DNA of 64,000 nucleotides. It comes from Parapedobacter pyrenivorans. GTDB lineage: Bacteria; Bacteroidota; Bacteroidia; Sphingobacteriales; Sphingobacteriaceae. The translations under genes and the position numbers were made by a program. The notes beneath the pieces were generated by a model, which ran no database searches, was not told the origin of the DNA, and saw only the letters and a list, made by a program, of their open reading frames with translations. The DNA lies in contig NZ_BMER01000001.1 in assembly GCF_014636865.1 (NCBI RefSeq), positions 1,538,718 through 1,602,717 on the forward strand, read 5' to 3'. Each line of letters begins with the position of its first letter. Position 1 is the stretch's first letter. Below are positions 36,592 through 44,671 of this stretch, piece by piece.

Positions 36592-38052
36592 ATGATGAAC
36601 ATCACCTATACAATTGTGGCTTGTTTGCTGACATTGGCTTCAGGCTGCAAGAAGGAAAAGCGGGTATCGACGGCAGATGAAACGTACGTCATTCCCAGCG
36701 AAAAGTTAGCGGCTATACACGCGGATGATGTAACCATCCAGATTGATCCGGGGTTTGCCTACTATCAAAACCGTTCGGCACAAAGCATAGCGGAAGAGGT
36801 GAAACTTGCTGGATTCAAGGCCGTCCATTATTTCGTGGTCAATGAAAATCAGGTGAATGGCGACCTGATTGATGCATTCCATAATGAAGGGATGCGTGTC
36901 TGGCTGATGACGTTAGGGAATGGTACCTATTCGACAGCTGGGTACCCCGCGGGATGGGAACAGTGGAAAATGGGGCTGAATAATAGCATCAATGGGGCTG
37001 CTGGTTTTACATTTCTATCGCCTTTCAACACAGACTTTGTTTCGTGGAAAAAGCGGAGCTTAGTTAAGCTAATGACAACTTATCCGTTTGATGGCTTGGA
37101 ATTGGCTGAAGCTTATTTTCCAGAATGGGAGGCCATCGCGAAAGGAACTTACGGAGATGTCGGTCCGCTTGCGCAACTGGCTTTCAAAACGCAGTATGGT
37201 CTGGATATGCCGAATTTTTCGGATCCCTCGGCTGAGGATTACTATACGAAAAAGCCGGAGGTTTATCAGCAATGGGTTGATTTCAGAGTTAATGCGGTGA
37301 ATCAGTTCCTTAACGAGTTGATTAACGGCGAGGGCGGCGTACGGGACGCTAGGCCGGATGCGCTGGTTGCCACGTGGAGTCTCGCGATCGATGCTGGCCC
37401 GAAGTCGTTTGAACGGCTTAGGGAAGACCAGGGACTGGATGCCGCTGCTATGGTCAGCATGGTAAAGCCGGATGTCCATTATTTTCAGACGCATTGGCCG
37501 GACTGGGTGAAGACCGAAGCGCAGCTTCCACCCGATTACATGCGGCATTACCAAGGGTTTGTGGACCAGCTTAAAGCGGTGCATCCCAACGTGCCGATTG
37601 GTGTTCAAGCCGATATCGGTTCGGCAAAAAACATGATCAAATCGGCCTATTGGGTCAGGGAATTTAATAAGGCCGCATCACAGCACAGTTATGCTACCTG
37701 GACAAGTTATGAATACCATCTCGGTGGCTATATCTATACCGAACCCCCTGTGCCCAAAGCCGCCAAGCGAACTGACGGAAAATCCATCGTGATTTCATTC
37801 AGCAAACGGATAGACAGTGCTACGGGTGAAGATCCGTTGAACTTTTCCTTTTCACAGCGTCAGAATCCTGTTTCAGTAACGATATCATCCGTAAAAGTGG
37901 ATGGTAACCGCATCAAGATAACTGCGGATGATTTTCCTGCCAGCTCTTTTGATATTCATTTTAAACAGATTGAGGACACGCCTGATCTGTGGTTTCATAA
38001 GGGGTTTTCCGCTCATCAGGTGGATGCGAACTCAACAATCACGATTGAGTAA
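36592..38052 (+). CDS. Unassigned TIM-barrel-like lipoprotein, possible glycoside hydrolase
   Basis: 486 residues. Lipobox ASGC (Cys19). From about residue 45 to 385 the pattern of strands and helices suggests a (beta/alpha)8 barrel: VTIQIDPGFAYY, FKAVHYFVVNENQ, MRVWLMTLGNG, FDGLELAEAYFPEW, DALVATWSLAID, VPIGVQADIG. Acidic residues at strand ends, such as the glutamates in LELAEAYFPEW, could be catalytic. A beta-sandwich tail of about 95 residues follows (IVISFSKRIDSATGEDPLNF). I do not recognise a named family. Its place inside PUL2 directly after the glycan-binding lipoproteins makes a glycosidase or lyase plausible, but this is inference. Confidence 0.6.
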   Translation: MMNITYTIVACLLTLASGCKKEKRVSTADETYVIPSEKLAAIHADDVTIQIDPGFAYYQNRSAQSIAEEVKLAGFKAVHYFVVNENQVNGDLIDAFHNEGMRVWLMTLGNGTYSTAGYPAGWEQWKMGLNNSINGAAGFTFLSPFNTDFVSWKKRSLVKLMTTYPFDGLELAEAYFPEWEAIAKGTYGDVGPLAQLAFKTQYGLDMPNFSDPSAEDYYTKKPEVYQQWVDFRVNAVNQFLNELINGEGGVRDARPDALVATWSLAIDAGPKSFERLREDQGLDAAAMVSMVKPDVHYFQTHWPDWVKTEAQLPPDYMRHYQGFVDQLKAVHPNVPIGVQADIGSAKNMIKSAYWVREFNKAASQHSYATWTSYEYHLGGYIYTEPPVPKAAKRTDGKSIVISFSKRIDSATGEDPLNFSFSQRQNPVSVTISSVKVDGNRIKITADDFPASSFDIHFKQIEDTPDLWFHKGFSAHQVDANSTITIE

Positions 38053-38139
38053 GGATATTTTTAAGGCAATCCGTCTTGGACAGTCCCAACGAATTCGAAG
38101 GCCGAGGCTAGTCTTTTTGAATACGGAATAGAATAATAG

Positions 38140-39726
38140 ATGGAGAATAGCAAAATGAAGAAGAACAAAATAAGGCAATTAAGTCTTTTTCTTATTATTT
38201 TCGGAGTCCATTGGTTTGCTTGTTCGGCGAGCCATAGCCAAGTGAAGCGGGGAACGGAAGCACTGCTTATCAGTAAAGAACACTTAAAAGATAAAATAAA
38301 AGGCGGCTGGGCTGGACAGACCATTGGGGTCACGTTTGGTTGGCCAACGGAGTTTCAATATCTGGGTACGTACATTCAGGATGATCAGCGTATTCCGTGG
38401 CACGATGATTACGTCAATGAAGCCATGACGGCATTCCCAGGGCTATATGATGATGTCTATGTGGATTTGACGTTTGTAGAAGTGTTCGAAAAGTCGGGTA
38501 TCGATGCGCCTTTGGAGGTGTTTGCGGACGCATTTGCCAGTAAAGAATACCAGTTGTGGCATGCTAACCAGGCCGGGCGATATAATCTGCAGAACGGCGT
38601 GCCAGCAGATCGGGCCGGCCATTGGTTGCATAACCCACATGCCGATGACATCGACTTTCAAATCGAAGCCGATTTTGCAGGGTTGATGAGCCCCGGGATG
38701 CCAGGCGCGGCGACAGGCGTGGCCGATAAAATCGGCCGGTTGGTTAATTCGGGTGATGGACTATATGGCGGGGTCTATGTAGCCAACCTTTATGCGTTGG
38801 CATTCGTGCACGACAATATTCCGTTTATCGTGAAAGACGCGTTACAGGCCATTCCTGCGCAAAGTAATTTTTACAAATGTATTTCGGATGTTATCCGTTG
38901 GCATGGCCAATACCCTACTGATTGGAAGCAAACTTGGTTTGAACTGCAGAAGAAGTGGGCAACAGAGGTGGGATGTCCGAGCGGCGTGTTCCATCCGCTT
39001 AATATCGATGCGAAATTGAATGCCGCCTACGTGGTCATGGGTTTATTGTATGGAGGCGGAGATTTTACGCAGACGATTGAAATTGCCACACGGGTGGGAC
39101 AGGATTCGGATTGCAATCCGGCTACTGCATTCGGCGTGCTTGGTGTCGTAAAGGGATACAGCCAGATCCCGGCATATTGGTTAGCTCCACTACAGCGGGC
39201 CGAACATCGCAAATTCAGCTACACGAACCTTTCATTGGCGGAAGTGTACGAAGTCGGATACCAACATGCATTAGCATCAGTTGCCTTCCATGGCGGGGAT
39301 ACTACCGGCAATACCGTTAAGATGCCAGAGATGGCGGTTAAGGCGGTCGAATTTGAAGAAAATTTCGCTGGTCATTTTCCGGTCGAGCTAAAGCCGCTCG
39401 GTACGGTGTTTTCTGATAATTATGTTTTTGAAGTGGACGGTATCGGTTTTGTCGTCCGCGGTTATGCGGCGAAGAAATCGGCAGATGCCCCGGATCACGT
39501 GTTACGGGCCGGATTGTATATCGACGGAAAGGAAGTGGAACAGGCCGATTTCCCGACCGACCCCATAAAGTCGCGCGCGGATCTGTTCTGGAGGTATCAA
39601 TTGGCAAAAGGGAACCATCAAGTAGAAATCAAGGTGCTGAATCCACATCCCGCGTATGAATTCCGTACCGTAGATTGCCTGGTTTACCGTGATGAACCGA
39701 ACCGGGGGATGCGGGTAATGAAATGA
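38140..39726 (+). CDS. Exported ADP-ribosylglycohydrolase-fold protein
   Basis: 528 residues. After a basic start and a hydrophobic segment (LSLFLIIFGVHWFACS, about 15-30), the ADP-ribosylglycohydrolase fold can be followed: KIKGGWAGQTIGVTFGWP, YDDVYVDLTFVEVFEKSG and the metal-site motif GQDSDCNPATAFGVLG, with aspartates in the usual positions. The family binds two metal ions and classically removes ADP-ribose from proteins. An exported member inside a PUL more probably acts on a glycoside, which is inference. About 130 C-terminal residues form an added beta-sandwich. It overlaps the following oxidoreductase frame at ATGA. An ATG at 38155 is an alternative start. Confidence 0.75.
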   Translation: MENSKMKKNKIRQLSLFLIIFGVHWFACSASHSQVKRGTEALLISKEHLKDKIKGGWAGQTIGVTFGWPTEFQYLGTYIQDDQRIPWHDDYVNEAMTAFPGLYDDVYVDLTFVEVFEKSGIDAPLEVFADAFASKEYQLWHANQAGRYNLQNGVPADRAGHWLHNPHADDIDFQIEADFAGLMSPGMPGAATGVADKIGRLVNSGDGLYGGVYVANLYALAFVHDNIPFIVKDALQAIPAQSNFYKCISDVIRWHGQYPTDWKQTWFELQKKWATEVGCPSGVFHPLNIDAKLNAAYVVMGLLYGGGDFTQTIEIATRVGQDSDCNPATAFGVLGVVKGYSQIPAYWLAPLQRAEHRKFSYTNLSLAEVYEVGYQHALASVAFHGGDTTGNTVKMPEMAVKAVEFEENFAGHFPVELKPLGTVFSDNYVFEVDGIGFVVRGYAAKKSADAPDHVLRAGLYIDGKEVEQADFPTDPIKSRADLFWRYQLAKGNHQVEIKVLNPHPAYEFRTVDCLVYRDEPNRGMRVMK

Positions 39727-39761
39727 ATGGAGTAACTTTTAATCAACATAGCAATAACAGC

Positions 39762-40757
39762 ATGAGTAGAAGATTAGATAGAAAATCGTTTATCCGGTCT
39801 GTGGCGGTTGCCGGAATCGGATTAGGTATGCTGGGACGATATGGTTTGCAGGCGAAATCATTTGCCCCTATCACCGGGAAACGGATAGGCATCATCGGGC
39901 TGGACACTTCACATAGTGAAGTCTTCTGCCGGATGATCAACGAAATGGGGGCAGAGGGACTGGGCTACCGGGTCACCGTGGCTTATCACCCTGCTTCCAA
40001 CCGGGATGTATTGAATCTGGTGCCGTCGGTTTCGAAAGCGTTGACCGATGCCGGTGTCACGTTGGTAAACAGCATGGATGCATTGCTGGATGCTTGCGAT
40101 GTAGTACTGTTGGAAACCATCGAAGGAGGACCGCACCTCGAACAGGTATTACCGGTCTTTGAAGCAAAGAAACGAGTGTTTATCGATAAGCCGCTCGCTG
40201 CGTCGTTACCTGGAGCCCGGGCGATTGCATCGGCCTCCGAACGGTACGGTACCCCGTTTTTTTCGTCGTCTTCCCTGCGTTTTGATCCGAACGTACAGCA
40301 GGTGATGCAAGGTTCGGTAGGCAAGGTAAACGGAGCCGATGTTTATACACCGGCAGAGTTGGAAGAAAGTCACTTGGATATGGCTTGGTATGCGATACAC
40401 GGTTTGGAGATGTTGTACGCGGTATTGGGGCCGGGCTGCCAGCAGGTATCGCGTATTTATACACCGGAGGCCGATGTCGTCACCGGGGTATGGGCAGATG
40501 GTCGTATCGGTACGGTGCGGGGCGTCCGTAAATGGCCTGTGGGCATAGCAGGTACGGCTTTTGGTGAAAAGGGGACAGCTCCGCTGGGGCCATTTTCCGA
40601 TCAGGCTTACCGCGGATTGATCACTCAAATTATACAGTTTTTTGATACGGGAATTGCCCCGGTAAAGCCGGCGGATACCTTGGAGATGTTCGCATTCATG
40701 GAGGCAGCGGACCGCAGTAGAAAACGTAATGGAAAGGCGGTAGCACTCGATGTATAG
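39762..40757 (+). CDS. Tat-exported Gfo/Idh/MocA family oxidoreductase
   Basis: 331 residues from the ATG at 39762. A start at 39723, overlapping the previous stop as ATGA, is the main alternative. The N-terminus SRRLDRKSFIRSVAVAGIGL is a twin-arginine-like signal, so the enzyme is probably folded with its cofactor and then exported. The NAD(P)-binding start is RIGIIGLDTSHSEVF, where GLDTSH replaces the usual G-x-G-x-x-G loop. The family motif appears as FIDKPLA. Relatives oxidise or reduce sugars at ring carbons, including C3 of glycosides. Substrate unknown. Located between the ADP-ribosylglycohydrolase-fold protein and the PQQ-type dehydrogenase, it suggests redox chemistry in the periplasm. 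Confidence 0.8.
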   Translation: MSRRLDRKSFIRSVAVAGIGLGMLGRYGLQAKSFAPITGKRIGIIGLDTSHSEVFCRMINEMGAEGLGYRVTVAYHPASNRDVLNLVPSVSKALTDAGVTLVNSMDALLDACDVVLLETIEGGPHLEQVLPVFEAKKRVFIDKPLAASLPGARAIASASERYGTPFFSSSSLRFDPNVQQVMQGSVGKVNGADVYTPAELEESHLDMAWYAIHGLEMLYAVLGPGCQQVSRIYTPEADVVTGVWADGRIGTVRGVRKWPVGIAGTAFGEKGTAPLGPFSDQAYRGLITQIIQFFDTGIAPVKPADTLEMFAFMEAADRSRKRNGKAVALDV

Positions 40758-43431
40758 CCTGGCTTGGAAATGGATTATGAAGGTTTTTATTCCGCTATAT
40801 TGTATTAGCTTTTTAGTGCTGACGGCATGTGTCGGCGGTTCGGGATTCCGTCCAACGGTAGCCCCCGATAGCAGCCGTTACACGCGTACGGTGCTGGCCG
40901 AGGGACTGGATGAGCCCATGGAGATGGTTATCCTCCCTGGCAACGACGTGCTGTTTGTGGAGCGTAAAGGGGGGGTGCGGCTTTACAAGGACGCGACAAA
41001 GGAGCTACGCACGGTTGCCAATTTCGAAGTGTTTAGCGGAATCGAGGATGGCTTGCTCGGGGTTGTCGCCGATCCGGATTACGAAAGGAACCACTGGCTC
41101 TATTTTTATTATGCAGTGGCAGGCGACAGCGCTGTTAACCGGCTATCGCGCTTTGAGTTCCGCAACGATAGCCTATCCAGACCAAGCGAAACTGTTATTC
41201 TGGAGATACCTACCCAGCGAATTTACTGCTGCCATTCCGCTGGCTACCTGAAGTTTGATAAGCAGGGGAACCTCTATCTTTCTACGGGAGACAACACGAA
41301 CGCCGAGGAGACCGAAGGGTATACACCGGTGGACGAGCGTGCGGGGCGTGGCCTGGCTGACGATCAGGCAACTGCAGCCAATACCAACGACCTGCGTGGC
41401 AAGATACTGCGTATAAAACCATTGCCGCAGGGTGGATACGCAATCCCAGAAGGTAACCTTTTTGCCAAAGGCACACCGAAGACCCGCCCTGAAATCTATG
41501 CGATGGGTATCCGCAATCCTTACCGGTTCAGTATCGACGCCGAAACGGGTTACCTGTATTTCGGCGAGGTGGGCCCGGATACGCAGGTGGAGGCACCCGA
41601 TGGGGAGAAGATGAGCTACGATGAGATCAATCAGGTGCGGGAGCCCGGGTTTTTCGGGTGGCCGTATTTTCTGGGGAATAACGATGTATTTCCCAAGTAT
41701 AATTACGAAACGAAGGCGGAGGAGCCGGGCAAAGATCCCGCAAACCCAATCAACGAATCACCGAATAATACGGGGTTACGAGAGCTTCCCCCGGCGCAGC
41801 CTGCCATGATCTGGTATGGCAAGACCAACTCAAAATATTTTCCGCTGGTGGGCAATGGCGGGGCCAGCGCCATGGCAGGTCCGGTGTTTTATAGCAAACA
41901 TTTCAAGAACGCGCCGTATAAGCTATCGGACTATTACGATGGCAAGCTGTTTATCTACGAATGGATCCGGGGCTGGATCATGGCTGTCAGCTTTGACGAG
42001 CAGGGGAATTTTGCCGGCATGGAGCCATTTCTGGATCATTGGAAGTTTGATGCACCGGTGGATATGCAGTTTGCACCCGATGGGGCCATCTACCTGTTGG
42101 AATACGGCACGAATTGGTTTGCTAAGAATACCAATGCACGGCTGATCCGTATCGAATATGCGGAGGGTAACCGGAATCCCATCCCCGCCATAACAATGGA
42201 TAGTCAATATGGAGCTGCACCATTCACCGTACAATTATCATCGGCAGGAACCATCGATCACGACGGGTCGGACCAACTGGATTATCATTGGGAGATTGAT
42301 GGAGAGGCCTATACGGGCCCGACGGTTTCACACACGTTTTCGGCCAATGGCAACCATAAGGTAGTCCTTACCGTAACGGATGGCCATGGGGGGAGCGGAG
42401 AAACCCAGCGCATGGTTTATGTGGGTAATACGCCACCCGAGGTGCGGATTTCCACCAAGGGCAACCGCAGTTTCTATTGGGATGATTCGGCACTGGACTA
42501 CCGGGTATTTATTACCGACAAGGAAGAGCAGGTCGATCCGGAACGGATATCGGTTTCTTTCGGCTATATTCCCCATGGTAAGGATGCGGCTATCGTGTTG
42601 ACAAATGGACAGGACGCGGCTAGTTTCCAATATCTCAAGGGGCAAACGCTCATTTCGAGCTTGGATTGTAAATCTTGTCATTCCGTGGATCAGGAATCGG
42701 TAGGGCCGACATACACGGCCATCGCCAAGCGGTATGCGCGCCAGGATGGCGCCACGGAGTTCCTAGCGGGCAAGATCATCCAAGGCGGCAGTGGGAACTG
42801 GGGAGAGCGGGCAATGTCGCCACATCCCGAACTGGCGCGTGAAGATGCGGTCGAGGTGGTCAACTACATCCGTTCGCTTTCATCTAAGGGAGAGAAGCTG
42901 CCGTTGCAGGGAGAACTGCCACTAACGGCACATCAGGGCCAGGAAGGCGTTTATCTGCTTACGGCATCTTACCGCGACGGGGGCGCAAATGGCATCGACG
43001 CTTTGGTGGCAAGAGATTATGTGTCGCTCCGGTATCCGTTGTTGCAGGCGGAGGATTTTGATGCGGGCAATGTAGCCATTGCGACTGTCACGACGGCTTT
43101 CATGGCCTATGTTTACGGCATCGTCCACGATACATACATTCGGTTCAATGCGATCGACCTTTCAGGCGTTGCGCGCATGGGCTTCCGGGTGCAGCCGAAC
43201 GGGTCTGGCGGGAACATCGTAGTACGGCAGGGCAGTAAGGACGGACCTGTTGTCTGTACCGTAACCGTACCCGCTGGACAGTACAGCGGTGCTGAGGACG
43301 GCTGGCAGGAGCTGTCAGCATCCGTAAAGGGAGAACTTGACAATAAAGACCTCTACCTGACATTTGAGAACCCTAGTGCGACTACGCACCTGTTCCATCT
43401 CGATTGGCTTAAATTCTACCGGAAACCATAA
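40750..43431 (+). CDS. PQQ-type sugar dehydrogenase with PKD, cytochrome c and CBM6-like domains
   Basis: 893-residue multidomain lipoprotein. Lipobox LTAC (Cys27). Domain order: a soluble-glucose/sorbosone-dehydrogenase-like beta-propeller (about 45-470; GLLGVVADPDYERNHWLYFY, MGIRNPYRFSID), a PKD domain (about 475-560), a class I cytochrome c domain with heme motif CKSCH at 640-644 and a later methionine ligand in RAMSPHPEL, and a C-terminal carbohydrate-binding domain of CBM6 type (about 765-893, starting LLQAEDFDAGN). It probably oxidises a sugar in the periplasm and passes electrons to its own heme. It overlaps the upstream gene by 8 bp. A start at 40777 would give a shorter signal. PQQ use is inferred from the fold. 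Confidence 0.85.
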   Translation: MYSLAWKWIMKVFIPLYCISFLVLTACVGGSGFRPTVAPDSSRYTRTVLAEGLDEPMEMVILPGNDVLFVERKGGVRLYKDATKELRTVANFEVFSGIEDGLLGVVADPDYERNHWLYFYYAVAGDSAVNRLSRFEFRNDSLSRPSETVILEIPTQRIYCCHSAGYLKFDKQGNLYLSTGDNTNAEETEGYTPVDERAGRGLADDQATAANTNDLRGKILRIKPLPQGGYAIPEGNLFAKGTPKTRPEIYAMGIRNPYRFSIDAETGYLYFGEVGPDTQVEAPDGEKMSYDEINQVREPGFFGWPYFLGNNDVFPKYNYETKAEEPGKDPANPINESPNNTGLRELPPAQPAMIWYGKTNSKYFPLVGNGGASAMAGPVFYSKHFKNAPYKLSDYYDGKLFIYEWIRGWIMAVSFDEQGNFAGMEPFLDHWKFDAPVDMQFAPDGAIYLLEYGTNWFAKNTNARLIRIEYAEGNRNPIPAITMDSQYGAAPFTVQLSSAGTIDHDGSDQLDYHWEIDGEAYTGPTVSHTFSANGNHKVVLTVTDGHGGSGETQRMVYVGNTPPEVRISTKGNRSFYWDDSALDYRVFITDKEEQVDPERISVSFGYIPHGKDAAIVLTNGQDAASFQYLKGQTLISSLDCKSCHSVDQESVGPTYTAIAKRYARQDGATEFLAGKIIQGGSGNWGERAMSPHPELAREDAVEVVNYIRSLSSKGEKLPLQGELPLTAHQGQEGVYLLTASYRDGGANGIDALVARDYVSLRYPLLQAEDFDAGNVAIATVTTAFMAYVYGIVHDTYIRFNAIDLSGVARMGFRVQPNGSGGNIVVRQGSKDGPVVCTVTVPAGQYSGAEDGWQELSASVKGELDNKDLYLTFENPSATTHLFHLDWLKFYRKP

Positions 43432-44645
43432 TGGGAACGATGTCTTCAACTTTACGGGTTAAGTTGTCGCTTGCCATGTTTCTGGAGTATTTTACCTGGG
43501 GCGCGTGGTATGTCACACTGGGTACGTATATGATTGACCAATTTCAGGCAGGTGCGGTCCAGATCGGGTCTGCCTATGCCAACCTGTCGGTAGCTGCGAT
43601 TATATCACCGTTTTTTGTAGGTTTGATTGCGGACCGGTTCTTTGCCGCCCAGCGGGTTATGGGAGTACTGCATCTTGCCGGGGCACTGACCCTGTATCTG
43701 CTCGGTACAATCAGCCAACCTTCCCTTTTCTGGTGGCTTTTGCTGTTATATACATTACTTTACATGCCTACCATGGCGCTAGCCAATTCCATTACTTTTA
43801 AGCAGCTGCGAGACGGCGGAAAAGAATTTCCCTATATCCGCGTATTCGGTACGGTAGGCTGGATAGCCGCTGGATTGATGGTCGGTTTTATGGGCCTGGA
43901 AAGCAGCCCTTGGATCTTTTATATAGCCGCCGGTTCATCGGTGGCACTTGGGATACTGAGTTTCTACCTTCCGGATACCCCACCCGACCGGGGCAATGCC
44001 GCAAGCCTTTCCACAGTGCTTGGCCTGGATGCGCTCGTATTGTTCAGGAACCGTTCGTTTATCATTTTTTTTGTGGCGTCACTGGCCATCTGTATTCCGT
44101 TGTCGTTCTACTATAGCTTTGCAAACCCCTTCCTGAATGATGTTGGGGTAACCAATGCTGCGGGTAAGATGACATTGGGCCAACTGTCGGAATTCGCGTT
44201 CATGCTATTGATTCCCTTGGTATTCCGCAGATGGGGAGTAAAGTTACTGCTTACGATCGGAATAGCGGCGTGGATACTCCGTTATGGATTGTTCGCAAAT
44301 GGCGATGCGGGTGCAGGGATATGGATGCTGTATTTCGGCATTCTCCTGCATGGGGTTTGCTATGATTTTTTCTTTGTTACGGGCCAGATCTATACAGACC
44401 GGCAGGCAGGTGAACGGTTCAAGAATGCTGCCCAGGGATTGATTACCTTTGCAACTTACGGCGTCGGCATGCTGATCGGTTCATATGTGTCGGGTTGGAT
44501 TACTCACGCATATAAATTGCCGGAAGGTGCGGGGGATCTGTATGATTGGCGGGGGGTGTGGCTAGTACCTGCGGGGATTTCACTGGCTATTTTAGTGGTC
44601 TTCGTAATGGTGTTCAGGGGTAATGGAAAGCAGATGGATAGGTAA
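43431..44645 (+). CDS. Nucleoside:H+ symporter family MFS transporter (NupG-like)
   Basis: 404 residues with about twelve membrane segments. The first segment, LSLAMFLEYFTWGAWYVTLG, is typical of the nucleoside:H+ symporter family, as are FPYIRVFGTVGWIAAGL and FFFVTGQIYTDRQAGERF. Biochemically known members import nucleosides, but many Bacteroidota members lie in sugar-degradation loci beside Gfo/Idh oxidoreductases. The substrate here may therefore be a glycoside or oxidised sugar (inference). The start overlaps the previous stop as TAATG, indicating translational coupling. It differs in family from the FucP-like importer at 27657. Confidence 0.87.
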   Translation: MGTMSSTLRVKLSLAMFLEYFTWGAWYVTLGTYMIDQFQAGAVQIGSAYANLSVAAIISPFFVGLIADRFFAAQRVMGVLHLAGALTLYLLGTISQPSLFWWLLLLYTLLYMPTMALANSITFKQLRDGGKEFPYIRVFGTVGWIAAGLMVGFMGLESSPWIFYIAAGSSVALGILSFYLPDTPPDRGNAASLSTVLGLDALVLFRNRSFIIFFVASLAICIPLSFYYSFANPFLNDVGVTNAAGKMTLGQLSEFAFMLLIPLVFRRWGVKLLLTIGIAAWILRYGLFANGDAGAGIWMLYFGILLHGVCYDFFFVTGQIYTDRQAGERFKNAAQGLITFATYGVGMLIGSYVSGWITHAYKLPEGAGDLYDWRGVWLVPAGISLAILVVFVMVFRGNGKQMDR

Positions 44646-44671
44646 ATGGTTAAATTAATTGTTATTTTGAA

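Noticed and set aside
37069-37608. 179-codon minus-strand frame inside the barrel lipoprotein gene
   Set aside because: Covered by the better-supported plus-strand gene with its signal peptide and operon context.
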